Source: Dysgonomonas sp. BGC7 (GTDB lineage: Bacteria > Bacteroidota > Bacteroidia > Bacteroidales > Dysgonomonadaceae). Taken from it: a DNA stretch of 64,000 nt. This document shows, piece by piece, positions 28,614 through 37,125 of this stretch. How positions within the stretch are numbered: position 1 is the stretch's first letter; the number at the start of each line of letters is the position of its first letter. The position numbers were made by a program, and so were the translations under genes. The DNA is taken from positions 22,999 to 86,998 of the forward strand of contig NZ_CVRP01000002.1 in assembly GCF_001261735.1 (NCBI RefSeq), in the 5' to 3' direction. The notes under the pieces were generated by a model. It was not told the DNA's origin, did no database searches, and saw only the letters and a list, made by a program, of their open reading frames with translations.

Positions 28614-29066
28614 TTATTTGATAACCCGTACCAGTTCTGCATCATATAGCATATACATCAAATGGTAAGGATCATTTCTGTTTAGTCGTAAAATGCCTTT
28701 TATTTCGATAAATTTATCTGTCTTAACTCGTTTGAGCTCTTTATGTCCTTTTTTTACAAAAATTTCCATAACCGTCTCAATACCTCCTGTGCCACAGAAA
28801 AAGCACATCGTTGACGGAGATTTAGAAAGGGCAAATATTTTACCTTCCATATCAATAGGTACATAAAAGCCTTTGATTGATATCGGCTTATTATTTAGAG
28901 CTTCAATACTGGTACCAAAGTGAGCTACATCGTAATATTGCTTTAATGCTTTTACATACTCACGTTTCCAATATATGTCATTTAATGCCTGCCAGGCAAT
29001 CGGTTTTTGTGCTTTTAGCGAACAAAGACAACAAATGAAGATTATAGAAAGAAATACTTTTTTCAT
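28614..29066 (-). CDS. DUF3299-like periplasmic protein of zinc operon
   Basis: This 150-residue protein has a signal peptide (1-19, ending LKAQ). The middle has NNKPISIKGFYVPIDMEGK, a pattern like the OB-fold DUF3299 family, then a Cys motif MCFFCGTGGIETVME and KFIEIKGILRLNRNDPYHL. Its ATG overlaps the permease stop by four bases (ATGA), indicating translational coupling. Distant relatives are encoded beside FtsX-like zinc-regulated transporters in Gammaproteobacteria (the Zrg cluster of Vibrio, from memory). A role as periplasmic metal-binding partner of the ABC transporter is inferred; its two Cys residues could bind zinc. Confidence 0.7.
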   Translation of the reverse strand: MKKVFLSIIFICCLCSLKAQKPIAWQALNDIYWKREYVKALKQYYDVAHFGTSIEALNNKPISIKGFYVPIDMEGKIFALSKSPSTMCFFCGTGGIETVMEIFVKKGHKELKRVKTDKFIEIKGILRLNRNDPYHLMYMLYDAELVRVIK

Positions 29067-30352
29067 TGACTAAGTGTTTTTGATATATTTGTTTTCATTG
29101 CTTTAACAGCAGGAATAACTGCGGCTGCCGCACCAATAATTATAGAAGCAATCAATAGCGAAAGATCCGTTAATGTTGCCCATTTTTGCAATGTGTAATT
29201 AAAGTTATTATCAGTATAAGAAGATAGTAAGAACATTGCCAAACGGCTGGTCACAAATCCTACTATATATCCGATAATCGCAAAACTTATCCCTTCCAGA
29301 ATAACGATAGCAAACAATCGAAATCGACTTCCTCCCATAACGCGTATTAAAGCCAACTCATATTTTCTTTCTTTTAAGGAGTTCAGAAGAGAGATAAATA
29401 TACTCAAGGCTGAGATTAGGATTATAAATCCACTTATGTAGGTCAAGGCTTCTATTCCAAGGCCCAACAAGGAGTACAGGCGATTTATTTCCTGCACCGG
29501 GGATGCCGCCTGCATATTTGTCGATTTATTGATCAGCCGTGGCAAGGTGATAGCACCCATAGGACTTTGATACTGGATTAACAACGTTGTTATTTCTTTG
29601 TGGTTTTCTCCTTTCTCGTGTTCATGCTTCTCATGGCTGTGATCACAATCTGCATCGTGCTCATGATCATGTCCTCCATCTGTATTATGCTCATGATCCT
29701 GTTCTGCCTCGCTATGCTCGTGATGATGCTCATGGCTATCATGTATTTTCCATACACTCTCAATATTGGTTAAGATCAATTGGTCGAGCACCGTCCCTGT
29801 TTCTTTAAAGATGCCTGTTACTGTATAAGGAGTACTCTCATGTACATCATCCGACTCTGCCGATAGACCGTGTACTCCTGCAAATTGCCGGCCTATTGCT
29901 AAACCTGTTTTTGAAGCAACTTTCGAACCTATCGTTACCTCAAAGTCTTTTAGCCATAAGCTTCCCGCTTGTATTTGTCCATTATAAATAGTGGGGTATG
30001 CCTTATTGGTTCCAACTATGCGGAATCCGTTAAAGTTATCTCCAAGAGCAAGAGGAATAGCTTGTTTAATCAAAGGGTTCTTACTCAGTTCTATTGCCTC
30101 ATTATAATCTATATTTCCGGTTGGATAGTCAACATGGTAAATTCCTGATAATATAAGTTGTAAAGGGCTGCCTTTAGCTCCTACAACCAGATCTATTCCT
30201 CCGGCATTTTTATCCATCTGGTTTTCAAAAGAGTCTTTAAGGAGGAAAACCAAAGAGATAATGGTTACTCCGGTTGCAAAAAGAATTATATTCAAAACCG
30301 AGGATAACGGACGGCTCTTTATTTGTTTGAAGTTGAATTGTATAATATTCAT
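29063..30352 (-). CDS. FtsX/MacB-type ABC permease with His-rich extracytoplasmic loop
   Basis: This 429-residue permease has a first membrane helix at about 17-40, a large periplasmic MacB-like domain (about 45-295), and three C-terminal helices (about 300-425) typical of FtsX permeases (LNSLKERKYELALIRVMGGS, the coupling region). Inside the periplasmic domain, residues 200-255 are a tract of roughly 20 histidines with Asp/Glu (HDSHEHHHEH, GHDHEHDADCDHSHEKHEHE). Such loops occur in zinc carriers. It is paired with the ATPase 9 bases upstream, and the operon starts at a Zur-box promoter. Movement of zinc, or of a zinc-bound lipoprotein, is inferred. Confidence 0.85.
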   Translation of the reverse strand: MNIIQFNFKQIKSRPLSSVLNIILFATGVTIISLVFLLKDSFENQMDKNAGGIDLVVGAKGSPLQLILSGIYHVDYPTGNIDYNEAIELSKNPLIKQAIPLALGDNFNGFRIVGTNKAYPTIYNGQIQAGSLWLKDFEVTIGSKVASKTGLAIGRQFAGVHGLSAESDDVHESTPYTVTGIFKETGTVLDQLILTNIESVWKIHDSHEHHHEHSEAEQDHEHNTDGGHDHEHDADCDHSHEKHEHEKGENHKEITTLLIQYQSPMGAITLPRLINKSTNMQAASPVQEINRLYSLLGLGIEALTYISGFIILISALSIFISLLNSLKERKYELALIRVMGGSRFRLFAIVILEGISFAIIGYIVGFVTSRLAMFLLSSYTDNNFNYTLQKWATLTDLSLLIASIIIGAAAAVIPAVKAMKTNISKTLSQ

Positions 30353-30361
30353 GTCAGTTTT

Positions 30362-31003
30362 TCAAGATTCTAAATGAACGATTTTTGAGAAAGCCTGAAT
30401 AAGCCTGTTGTCATGTGTGACGATTACCAACCCCGCCTGAAGTTTTTCAGCTTGGTAGCGAAGCAGCTTTACAGCTTCTCTACAATTTTTATCATCAAGG
30501 CTGGATGTCGGTTCATCTGCGAGGATTAGAGAGGGTTTATTTATAACAGCCCGTGCTATAGACAGGCGTTGTAATTCTCCCTGACTCATCTCATTTGTTT
30601 TACGATTCCGACAATGCACTATATTTAAAGTCTCAAAAAGGCTATCCATATATATATTATCTACTGACAAGTTATTAAGGGATACTGCCATCTTTAGATT
30701 TTCCTCTGCTGTTAACGATTTTATAAATTGAGGCGTTTGAAAAACAATTCCGATTTCCCGTCTTCTGTATTTATCCAACTTGGTACCTCTTAATTGAGCA
30801 ATGTCATTTCCTTTTATCAAAATACTCCCCCTTTTGGGTGTAACCAGACCTGCAATCAGGTGAAGTAATGTTGTTTTCCCACAACCCGAAGCTCCGGTAA
30901 TAAGCAAATGTTCTCCTTTTTCACACACAATATCCGGAAACACGAACGTATCGTTCTTATTATAAGAATATTGAACACTATTTGTTATTAAGTTTTTTTC
31001 CAT
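30362..31003 (-). CDS. ABC ATPase partner of FtsX-like permease (zinc operon)
   Basis: This LolD/MacB-type ATPase is about 213 residues from the ATG at 31003. Walker A is GASGCGKTT, the signature is MSQGELQR (variant of LSGGQ), Walker B is LILADEPTSSLD and the switch is IVTHD. The further upstream TTG at 31024 is inside the -7 element at 31022-31029 and cannot be the start. It is the first gene of the divergent zinc operon, followed by the permease (9-base gap), DUF3299-like protein, ZIP transporter and DUF4625 lipoprotein. Confidence 0.88.
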   Translation of the reverse strand: MEKNLITNSVQYSYNKNDTFVFPDIVCEKGEHLLITGASGCGKTTLLHLIAGLVTPKRGSILIKGNDIAQLRGTKLDKYRRREIGIVFQTPQFIKSLTAEENLKMAVSLNNLSVDNIYMDSLFETLNIVHCRNRKTNEMSQGELQRLSIARAVINKPSLILADEPTSSLDDKNCREAVKLLRYQAEKLQAGLVIVTHDNRLIQAFSKIVHLES

Positions 31004-31021
31004 AACCAATAAAATTTTCAA

Positions 31022-31029
31022 CAAATGTA
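31022..31029 (-). promoter_or_regulatory. -7 element (TACATTTG) of the ABC/ZIP zinc operon
   Basis: TACATTTG on the minus strand fits TAnnTTTG, 16 bases from Zur box 2, with about 12 nt of leader to the ATG at 31003. It is the mirror image of the plus-strand promoter on the other side of the box. Confidence 0.7.
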
Positions 31030-31045
31030 ATTATTTTTCCATACA

Positions 31046-31060
31046 TGCAACTGTGTTGCA
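31046..31060 (+). promoter_or_regulatory. Zur box 2 (TGCAACTGTGTTGCA), shared by divergent operons
   Basis: A perfect inverted repeat TGCAAC-TGT-GTTGCA lies between the divergent ABC-operon and zur-operon promoters, so one bound regulator dimer could block both. It is the stronger palindrome of the two boxes in this window and sits upstream of the Fur-family gene, which suggests autoregulation. Assignment to Zur is inferred from context and match to box 1. Confidence 0.8.
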
Positions 31061-31073
31061 AATGAATTTATAT

Positions 31074-31081
31074 TACATTTG
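31074..31081 (+). promoter_or_regulatory. -7 element (TACATTTG) of the zur operon
   Basis: TACATTTG fits TAnnTTTG, 14 bases past the Zur box, giving a leader of about 30 nt to the ATG at 31118. The region from 31063 to 31083 is nearly identical to that upstream of the His-rich gene at 23.48 kb. Confidence 0.7.
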
Positions 31082-31117
31082 CATTATTGGTTCGTTTCAG
31101 ATTTAAAATACATCATT

Positions 31118-31531
31118 ATGGAATCTGTCAAAGAAATATTACACAGGAATAATTTAAAAGGAACATCTGCCCGTATTGCCATCTTGAATACGATTATAGG
31201 CAGTGAGGATCCTTTGAGTGAATCCGATATAAAAAAAAGAATACATGAAATTGACAGGGTAACATTCTATCGCTCAATTAAAAGTTTGTTGGATACGAAA
31301 ATTATTCAGGGTATGATCACTCAAGGTAAAATAATCAAATACACCTTCTGTCATGAGAATCATAGCAGTGAAACAGCAGTCCGGTTTTATTGTACCGAGT
31401 GTAAAAAACTGACAGACGTGGAGATAGAAGCCCAGATTCCTGTTGTTCCGCAAGGATATACGGAAAAGACATGCAGTATAACTATAACCGGAATTTGCAA
31501 AGCATGTAATAATTCAGATGAAGAACAATAA
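31118..31531 (+). CDS. zur: Fur-family regulator, probable Zur (zinc uptake repressor)
   Basis: This 137-residue regulator (ATG 31118; the TTG at 31079 overlaps the promoter and is rejected) has an N-terminal winged helix with DRVTFYRSIKSLLDTKIIQG, the Fur recognition-helix region, and a C-terminal dimerisation domain. Structural zinc cysteines are FYCTEC (two) and ICKACN (two), a Cys4 site typical of Zur/Fur. An HENHSSETAVRFYC segment carries sensory-site histidine. It lies between Zur box 2 and the metal genes, and it probably represses itself and the flanking operons when zinc is plentiful. Specificity for zinc rather than iron rests on the neighbours. Confidence 0.85.
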   Translation: MESVKEILHRNNLKGTSARIAILNTIIGSEDPLSESDIKKRIHEIDRVTFYRSIKSLLDTKIIQGMITQGKIIKYTFCHENHSSETAVRFYCTECKKLTDVEIEAQIPVVPQGYTEKTCSITITGICKACNNSDEEQ

Positions 31532-31572
31532 TGGTTTTTGTAATCTAACATCAAAATATAAAAGGTTTAATA

Positions 31573-31860
31573 ATGAAAGAGATCAAAGAAGAATATAAAT
31601 TAATTGAATTCTATGCAAACTGGTGTGCTCCGTGCCGCACATTCGAGACCACTACTGCCTCAATAGAGAAGAAAAATGAGAACCTGAATATTCAAAGAAT
31701 AGATATAGATTCCCATCCGGGTCTAGCCCTACAGTTTGGAGTTCGCTCTATACCTGCATTGACACTGCTTAGAGGAGAAACTGAGATTTGGAGAAATTCA
31801 GGTATGATATCTGAACCTGAACTGGTTTCTGTATTAGCAAAGCATTTAGATAATAAATAA
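31573..31860 (+). CDS. Thioredoxin-fold protein
   Basis: This 95-residue cytoplasmic thioredoxin has no signal peptide. The active site is WCAPC (near residue 19), and the cis-proline loop is VRSIPALTLL, both intact. Length and layout match small thioredoxins. It lies 41 bases after zur and 7 before the unknown membrane gene, in the zinc operon. Keeping cysteine ligands of zinc-handling proteins reduced is a reasonable guess, but the partner is unknown. Confidence 0.9.
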   Translation: MKEIKEEYKLIEFYANWCAPCRTFETTTASIEKKNENLNIQRIDIDSHPGLALQFGVRSIPALTLLRGETEIWRNSGMISEPELVSVLAKHLDNK

Positions 31861-31867
31861 AAAGAAG

Positions 31868-32503
31868 ATGGAAGTAAGCAATCTATTTTATGGAATACTA
31901 GCCGCATTAGGCTATGTATTACTACAATCGCTGTTTATTGTTGGTGTGCGAATCGCTGGCGATGACAGCACCGAAATTCTACCCAACGGAAAACAAAGGG
32001 ATCGTATGGGGATGATATTATATCCGGTTTTAAAATACCTGAGCCGAACAAAACAGGAAAAAGTATACTATGATGGTTCTCAGTTTACGAGTCTCATAGA
32101 TCAGATTCGGATGGCGCTACCCGATTTGGATATGATTGAAGGAGGTGGTCGATTGAAAATAATAAAGAGAGGACAGTCTTTGGGGATATATGTCAATAAA
32201 ATAGAAGATGCACTCTATCATATTGACAACAGGGTAAAGATGGAAATAGAAGAAGGATTGCTTCGGTTTTACAGAATGGACGAGCAATACCGGCTCAATA
32301 AATACCTGCGGAAACCTATTCTTCAATGCCCTATTTGCATGGCCTCAGTCTGGAGTATACCCAGTTATTGGATACCCATTATATATAAGTCCGGATTTAA
32401 TATGGAGATATTGTATCTGGGAGCAATTAATATCTGTGTGGTAGCTTGTGTCAATGCCCTTATCTGGATGAAGTTCAAATCTATGCAAAAATCATTATTA
32501 TAA
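31868..32503 (+). CDS. Membrane protein of unknown function, CPxC motif (zinc operon)
   Basis: I do not recognise a function for this 211-residue protein. A hydrophobic segment at about 8-27 begins the protein. Residues 40-145 are hydrophilic and charged. From about 152 a CPICMASVWSIPSYW motif (CPxC) leads into two C-terminal hydrophobic segments (about 160-203). CPxC next to a membrane segment recalls metal or redox sites, and a thioredoxin gene starts just upstream (7-base gap). Tight linkage to thioredoxin and two COG0523 GTPases suggests a zinc-related job. A phage-like origin is possible because CP(x)C membrane proteins also occur in phages. Confidence 0.6.
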   Translation: MEVSNLFYGILAALGYVLLQSLFIVGVRIAGDDSTEILPNGKQRDRMGMILYPVLKYLSRTKQEKVYYDGSQFTSLIDQIRMALPDLDMIEGGGRLKIIKRGQSLGIYVNKIEDALYHIDNRVKMEIEEGLLRFYRMDEQYRLNKYLRKPILQCPICMASVWSIPSYWIPIIYKSGFNMEILYLGAINICVVACVNALIWMKFKSMQKSLL

Positions 32504-32524
32504 AACGAATTATCTAATCAAACA

Positions 32525-33496
32525 ATGAAGGGCAAGATATCCGTGACAATAATAACCGGTTTCCTCGGAGCCGGAAAGACTACTCTTATCAATAACCTGA
32601 TAAAGAAGCACCCTGATAAAAAATTTGCTATTATCGAAAATGAATTTGGCGAAATTGGCTTGGATGGGAGTTTTATTATCGGAGCTGATGAAAACATATT
32701 CGAACTGTCCAACGGATGCATCTGCTGTTCGTTGAACGCCGATTTTTATGAACTGATCAATAAGTTACAAACAGGAGGCTATGATTTCAACCATTTATTG
32801 ATTGAAACAACGGGCATAGCCGATCCTACATCGATCGTAAATGCTTTCCTTTCCGATTATGAGATCATTGAACGTTTTACTATTGATTCAGTTATCTGTC
32901 TGGCGGATGCCGTCAATATTGAAGATCTGATAAATTCAGAACCGGAAGCCCGTAAACAATTGACTATCTCCGATATTATCCTGCTGAACAAAATAGATTT
33001 GGTAAGGCAAGGTTACTGCGATGAGCTAATAAGTAAAATACAGGATTTTAACCAACTGGCAACGATATATCCGACTTCACAGGCAGATATTTCACAATTA
33101 GAAATTTTAGATACCCATCAATATTCAGGTAGAAAAATAGAACAATCAGTTTCGACTTTTAAAAATCTGGCCTTTCTAGGTAATAATAATCTGAAGCATG
33201 ATATCAAATCAATCGGAATCTCCATTCCCGGAGATCTGGACTTTGAGCGTTTCCGCTTCTGGTTCGAGACGATCCTCTTTTTTGCGAAATATCGGCCATA
33301 CCGTGTAAAAGGGATTCTCAGTTTCAAAGATGTACCCGAAAAATGTATTCTGCATGCGATAAAAGATAATTATGTCTTTGACAGGGGTGATTTATGGAAG
33401 CCGGATGAAGAACGTTATTGCAAGCTCGTATTTATCGGTCGTAATCTGGATAATCTGGAAATAGAAGAAAATATATACAAATTAAGAGCAGAATAA
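32525..33496 (+). CDS. COG0523 (G3E) metal GTPase, short form
   Basis: This 323-residue G3E GTPase carries Walker [10 protein letters not shown] (residues 12-20), the CxCC metal motif in SNGCICCSL (about 63-68), ETTGIADPT and the NKIDLV specificity motif. COG0523 proteins deliver or insert zinc in the cytoplasm when zinc is scarce. Its C-terminal domain (about 230-323) is shorter than in the next gene, lacking the WWAS-type extension. The two tandem copies differ in this region, so they may serve different clients. It lies 21 bases after the membrane protein and 15 before its paralogue. Confidence 0.9.
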   Translation: MKGKISVTIITGFLGAGKTTLINNLIKKHPDKKFAIIENEFGEIGLDGSFIIGADENIFELSNGCICCSLNADFYELINKLQTGGYDFNHLLIETTGIADPTSIVNAFLSDYEIIERFTIDSVICLADAVNIEDLINSEPEARKQLTISDIILLNKIDLVRQGYCDELISKIQDFNQLATIYPTSQADISQLEILDTHQYSGRKIEQSVSTFKNLAFLGNNNLKHDIKSIGISIPGDLDFERFRFWFETILFFAKYRPYRVKGILSFKDVPEKCILHAIKDNYVFDRGDLWKPDEERYCKLVFIGRNLDNLEIEENIYKLRAE

Positions 33497-33511
33497 TAAA
33501 CTAAAAAAATA

Positions 33512-34702
33512 ATGAATAAGATACCAGTAACAGTCTTAAGTGGCTTTTTAGGAGCCGGAAAGACAACCATATTAAATCATATTCTCAATAACCGCGAGAA
33601 TATGAAAGTCGCTGTAATAGTCAATGACATGAGCGAAGTCAATATAGATGCACAGTTAGTGGAAAAAGGTTCGGCACTTTCCCGCACAGAGGAAAAGCTG
33701 GTACAGCTCAGTAACGGCTGTATATGTTGTACTCTGCGCGATGATCTTGTAAAGGAAGTAACCCGCTTAGTTGAGAACGGAAATTTCGACTATCTGCTGA
33801 TAGAAGGAACGGGTATAGCTGAACCTATGCCGATAGCCCAGTCATTCAGTTACGCTTTCGAAGATCTGGGCGTTGATCTGACTAAAATTTCACGTCTGGA
33901 TACAATGGTAACCGTTGTTGATGGATTCAATTTTTATAATGATTTCGGATCGTCTGAAACATTAACAGACAGGGATCCTGATAATACGATCAGCGAACGT
34001 TCCATTGTAGACCTCCTTGTGGAACAGATTGAATTTGCTAATGTCATTGTTCTGAATAAAGTAGACCTGATATCGGCACATCAACAGGAAGAAATGAAAC
34101 GTATTATCCGAAAACTAAATCCGGATGCAAAGATTATTCAAGCTAATCATGGTAAGATTGATCCGAAAGAAATACTAAATACTCATTTATTTGATTTTAC
34201 TGAGGCTGCTCAAAGTTCGGGTTGGCAGAAAGAACTTCAGAATAAACATACTCCCGAAACAGATGAATACGGCATCGGCTCATTTGTGTTTCGTGAGCAT
34301 CGCCCCCTACATCCCAAAAGATTCAAGGAATATTTAAGCAAAAACTGGGATGCAGGCATTGTCCGCAGCAAAGGATTCTTCTGGCTGGCAAGCCGTAAGA
34401 ATGAGGCATTATTACTGAGTCAGGCCGGAGGTTCTATCGTGGTGGAACGTATCGGTTCTTGGTGGGCTTCTTTTCCAACAAAAGAACGAAATCAGCATCC
34501 TTCGTTTCAGGCGAATGAGGAATATATTATGGGACGTTGGGATAAGGCATGGGGTGACCGTATGAATGAAATAGTATTTATCGGACAGGATATGGATGAG
34601 AAAAAGATCAGACAAGAAATGGAATACTGTCTCTGTACGGACATTGAATACAATGCCTATCAGAATGAACTATTGACAGATAATAACTGGGACTTTTTAT
34701 AA
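33512..34702 (+). CDS. COG0523 (G3E) metal GTPase, long form (YciC/ZigA-like)
   Basis: This 396-residue G3E GTPase carries Walker [10 protein letters not shown] (11-19), CxCC in [13 protein letters not shown] (about 69-72), [13 protein letters not shown] and NKVDLIS. The C-terminal CobW_C domain has [24 protein letters not shown] and GSWWASFP, as in YciC/ZigA-type proteins induced by zinc starvation. It probably supplies zinc to a cytosolic apoprotein. It lies 10 bases upstream of the TonB receptor and is co-transcribed from the Zur-box promoter. Confidence 0.92.
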   Translation: MNKIPVTVLSGFLGAGKTTILNHILNNRENMKVAVIVNDMSEVNIDAQLVEKGSALSRTEEKLVQLSNGCICCTLRDDLVKEVTRLVENGNFDYLLIEGTGIAEPMPIAQSFSYAFEDLGVDLTKISRLDTMVTVVDGFNFYNDFGSSETLTDRDPDNTISERSIVDLLVEQIEFANVIVLNKVDLISAHQQEEMKRIIRKLNPDAKIIQANHGKIDPKEILNTHLFDFTEAAQSSGWQKELQNKHTPETDEYGIGSFVFREHRPLHPKRFKEYLSKNWDAGIVRSKGFFWLASRKNEALLLSQAGGSIVVERIGSWWASFPTKERNQHPSFQANEEYIMGRWDKAWGDRMNEIVFIGQDMDEKKIRQEMEYCLCTDIEYNAYQNELLTDNNWDFL

Positions 34703-34712
34703 AAAATATTTA

Positions 34713-37058
34713 ATGAAATTTACTTATACACTACTGACACTGGTTTTATACTGTTTCAATCTATCAGCTCAATCTTCATTCAAAATCAGCGGGTTTGTGA
34801 TGAATGAAGATAAGATGCCGATAGAGGCAGTATCTGTTTCTGTGACAGGAAATAATAATGCGACACGTACTGACCGGAATGGCTTTTTTGAACTAACTCT
34901 TTCAACTTCGGGGACTATAATGCTCCACATTGATGCGTTGGGATATTTTCCTCAGTCAACACAATTAAGCGTAAGGAATAATATACGTCGAGACTTTATT
35001 CTCAGAAAGAATAATATAGAGTTGGAAGAAGTCATTGTCAGCGGAAATAATAAGAGAAATCTTCAAATGAAATCAGCTCAGAATCTCGTTCAGGTTGATA
35101 AATCATATATCGAAGATAATTTCTCGGGAAGCCTGATGCAAAGCCTGGAGAAAATACCGGGTGTTAGGGCAATGACTATCGGTTCGGGGCAATCCAAACC
35201 GGCTATCAGAGGACTTGGTTTCAACAGGATGATGGTTACCGAGAATGGAATCAAGCACGAGGGACAACAATGGGGTGAAGATCACGGACTGGAAATAGAT
35301 CAGTTTTCGGTAGATAATATTGAAATATTAAAAGGCCCGGGTTCTCTATTATACGGAGGCGATGCCATCGGTGGAGTAATCAGTTTACGCAATAATTATG
35401 TTCCTTCAGCTAAAATCGAAGGAAATATAAATCTCTATGGCAGAAGCAATAATGAATCACTTGGTTTTTCCGGTCAGATAGCAGGACGAAAGAATCGGTT
35501 CTATTATAAAGTAAATGCCACCTATGTGGATTATGGAGATTACAAAGTTCCCACTGATAGCATACAGTATTATTCTTATTATATAAAATTAAAGGACAGG
35601 CGACTCCGAAATACTGCCGGAAAAGATAGAAATGCCGGAATTACACTCGGATACATCGATAAAAATTTTAGAAGTAACTTTTTGATATCCGATGTATATT
35701 CGAAGAGTGGTTTCTTTGCTGATGCGCATGGACTAGAAGTGCGTATGTCCGATATAGATTATGACAAATCCTCTCGGGATATTGATTTGCCCTATCATTC
35801 GGTGAATCATTTTAAGGTTATCAATAACTCCCATTTACAACTCGGGACATTGCATCTTGAAGGAAATTTCGCTTACCAAAACAATTTGAGAAAAGAACTA
35901 TCAGAACCTGTTTCGCATGGATATATGCCTATCCCGCCCGACGCCTTAGAGCGTAAATTTAATAAGAATACATACACGTCCAATATCTCCTTCAAGCTGC
36001 CATTAAAGGATAAACACTCTCTGCAAGGAGGAATTAATATTGAGCACCAGCATAACTCGAGAGGCGGATGGGGTTTTATTATACCTGATTTTCGGACAAC
36101 TAGCATAGGAGCTTTTCTCTATGATCGCTACTTTATTTCCGAAGATTTAATTGTCAGCGCGGGTGTACGTGCCGATCAGACAGATATTCACATAGACAGT
36201 TATCGCGATTGGTATCAGACGCCTGTGGAAAATGGAGATTGGGTATACAAAGAACGGGCATCAAACTTGAAAAGAGCTTTCAATAGTTTCACATGGTCAG
36301 CAGGTATTAATTATAACAAAGACAGTTGGATGCTTAAAGCCAACGTAGGTAAAAGTTTCCGTGCTCCGACCCCCAAAGAGCTGGGATCTGATGGGGTGAA
36401 CTATCACATATTTCGTTACGAAAAAGGAGATAAGAACCTGAATGCGGAGGAGTCTTATCAGATAGATCTGGGTATCAATTGGAAGAATGATGTTCTGGAT
36501 ATTCAGGTAGAACCTTATCTGAATTACTTCCCCAACTATATCTACCTGAACCCGACATCGGCTTATTACGAAGGCTTACAGATGTATTATTATACACAGG
36601 CAAAAGTCGTAAGATACGGATGTGAAGCCAGCCTGGAATATAAACTAACCCAACAGATCACATTAGGATCACAAGGTGAATATTTGTATGCAGAGCAGCT
36701 CTCAGGAGATAAGAAAGGTTATACCCTTCCATTCTCTCCGCCTTGGTCTTCCAATTTTACGATTGCTTATCATCCAAAAAATAAAATATTCGGGACGGAT
36801 GGCGATATTCAGCTAGAGTATAAAATAGTAGGAGCTCAGGATAGAATTGTACCGCCCGAAAACCAAACAGATGGCTATCAATCCCTGAATATATCATTGG
36901 GGCGTAGCTGGCAAATAAATCAAAACCAAATAAAAATACGCATGCAAGGACAAAATCTATTGAATAAGAAGTATTACGATCACACAAGTTATTACAGGCT
37001 GATAGATGTTCCCGAACCGGGACGGAATGTATCGGTTATGATCGGATATAATTTTTAA
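34713..37058 (+). CDS. TonB-dependent receptor, probable zinc uptake
   Basis: This 781-residue receptor has a signal peptide (1-19), a carboxypeptidase-regulatory domain (about 22-105; ISGFVMNEDKMPIEAVSVSV), a plug (about 110-225; VRAMTIGSGQSKPAIRGLGF and IEILKGPGSLLYGGDAIGG) and a barrel ending VPEPGRNVSVMIGYNF. A loop in the plug reads KHEGQQWGEDHGLEID, rich in His/Glu/Asp and typical of ZnuD-like and related metal receptors. It follows the GTPases in the zur operon and precedes two DUF4625-type lipoproteins, which may be its surface partners. Substrate zinc is inferred from context. Confidence 0.9.
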   Translation: MKFTYTLLTLVLYCFNLSAQSSFKISGFVMNEDKMPIEAVSVSVTGNNNATRTDRNGFFELTLSTSGTIMLHIDALGYFPQSTQLSVRNNIRRDFILRKNNIELEEVIVSGNNKRNLQMKSAQNLVQVDKSYIEDNFSGSLMQSLEKIPGVRAMTIGSGQSKPAIRGLGFNRMMVTENGIKHEGQQWGEDHGLEIDQFSVDNIEILKGPGSLLYGGDAIGGVISLRNNYVPSAKIEGNINLYGRSNNESLGFSGQIAGRKNRFYYKVNATYVDYGDYKVPTDSIQYYSYYIKLKDRRLRNTAGKDRNAGITLGYIDKNFRSNFLISDVYSKSGFFADAHGLEVRMSDIDYDKSSRDIDLPYHSVNHFKVINNSHLQLGTLHLEGNFAYQNNLRKELSEPVSHGYMPIPPDALERKFNKNTYTSNISFKLPLKDKHSLQGGINIEHQHNSRGGWGFIIPDFRTTSIGAFLYDRYFISEDLIVSAGVRADQTDIHIDSYRDWYQTPVENGDWVYKERASNLKRAFNSFTWSAGINYNKDSWMLKANVGKSFRAPTPKELGSDGVNYHIFRYEKGDKNLNAEESYQIDLGINWKNDVLDIQVEPYLNYFPNYIYLNPTSAYYEGLQMYYYTQAKVVRYGCEASLEYKLTQQITLGSQGEYLYAEQLSGDKKGYTLPFSPPWSSNFTIAYHPKNKIFGTDGDIQLEYKIVGAQDRIVPPENQTDGYQSLNISLGRSWQINQNQIKIRMQGQNLLNKKYYDHTSYYRLIDVPEPGRNVSVMIGYNF

Positions 37059-37125
37059 ATGAATACACTAAATCTTATTTATTTTCTAACCGGGCATATA
37101 TAGCCTACTTAATTAATTAAATGTT

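Noticed and set aside
29587..29808. 73-codon plus-strand frame rich in His
   Set aside because: It is the complement of the His-rich permease loop; CAT/ATG repeats make open frames on both strands.
31004..31024. TTG start giving seven extra residues on the zinc ABC ATPase
   Set aside because: It overlaps the -7 element of its own promoter; ATG at 31003 gives a normal leader.
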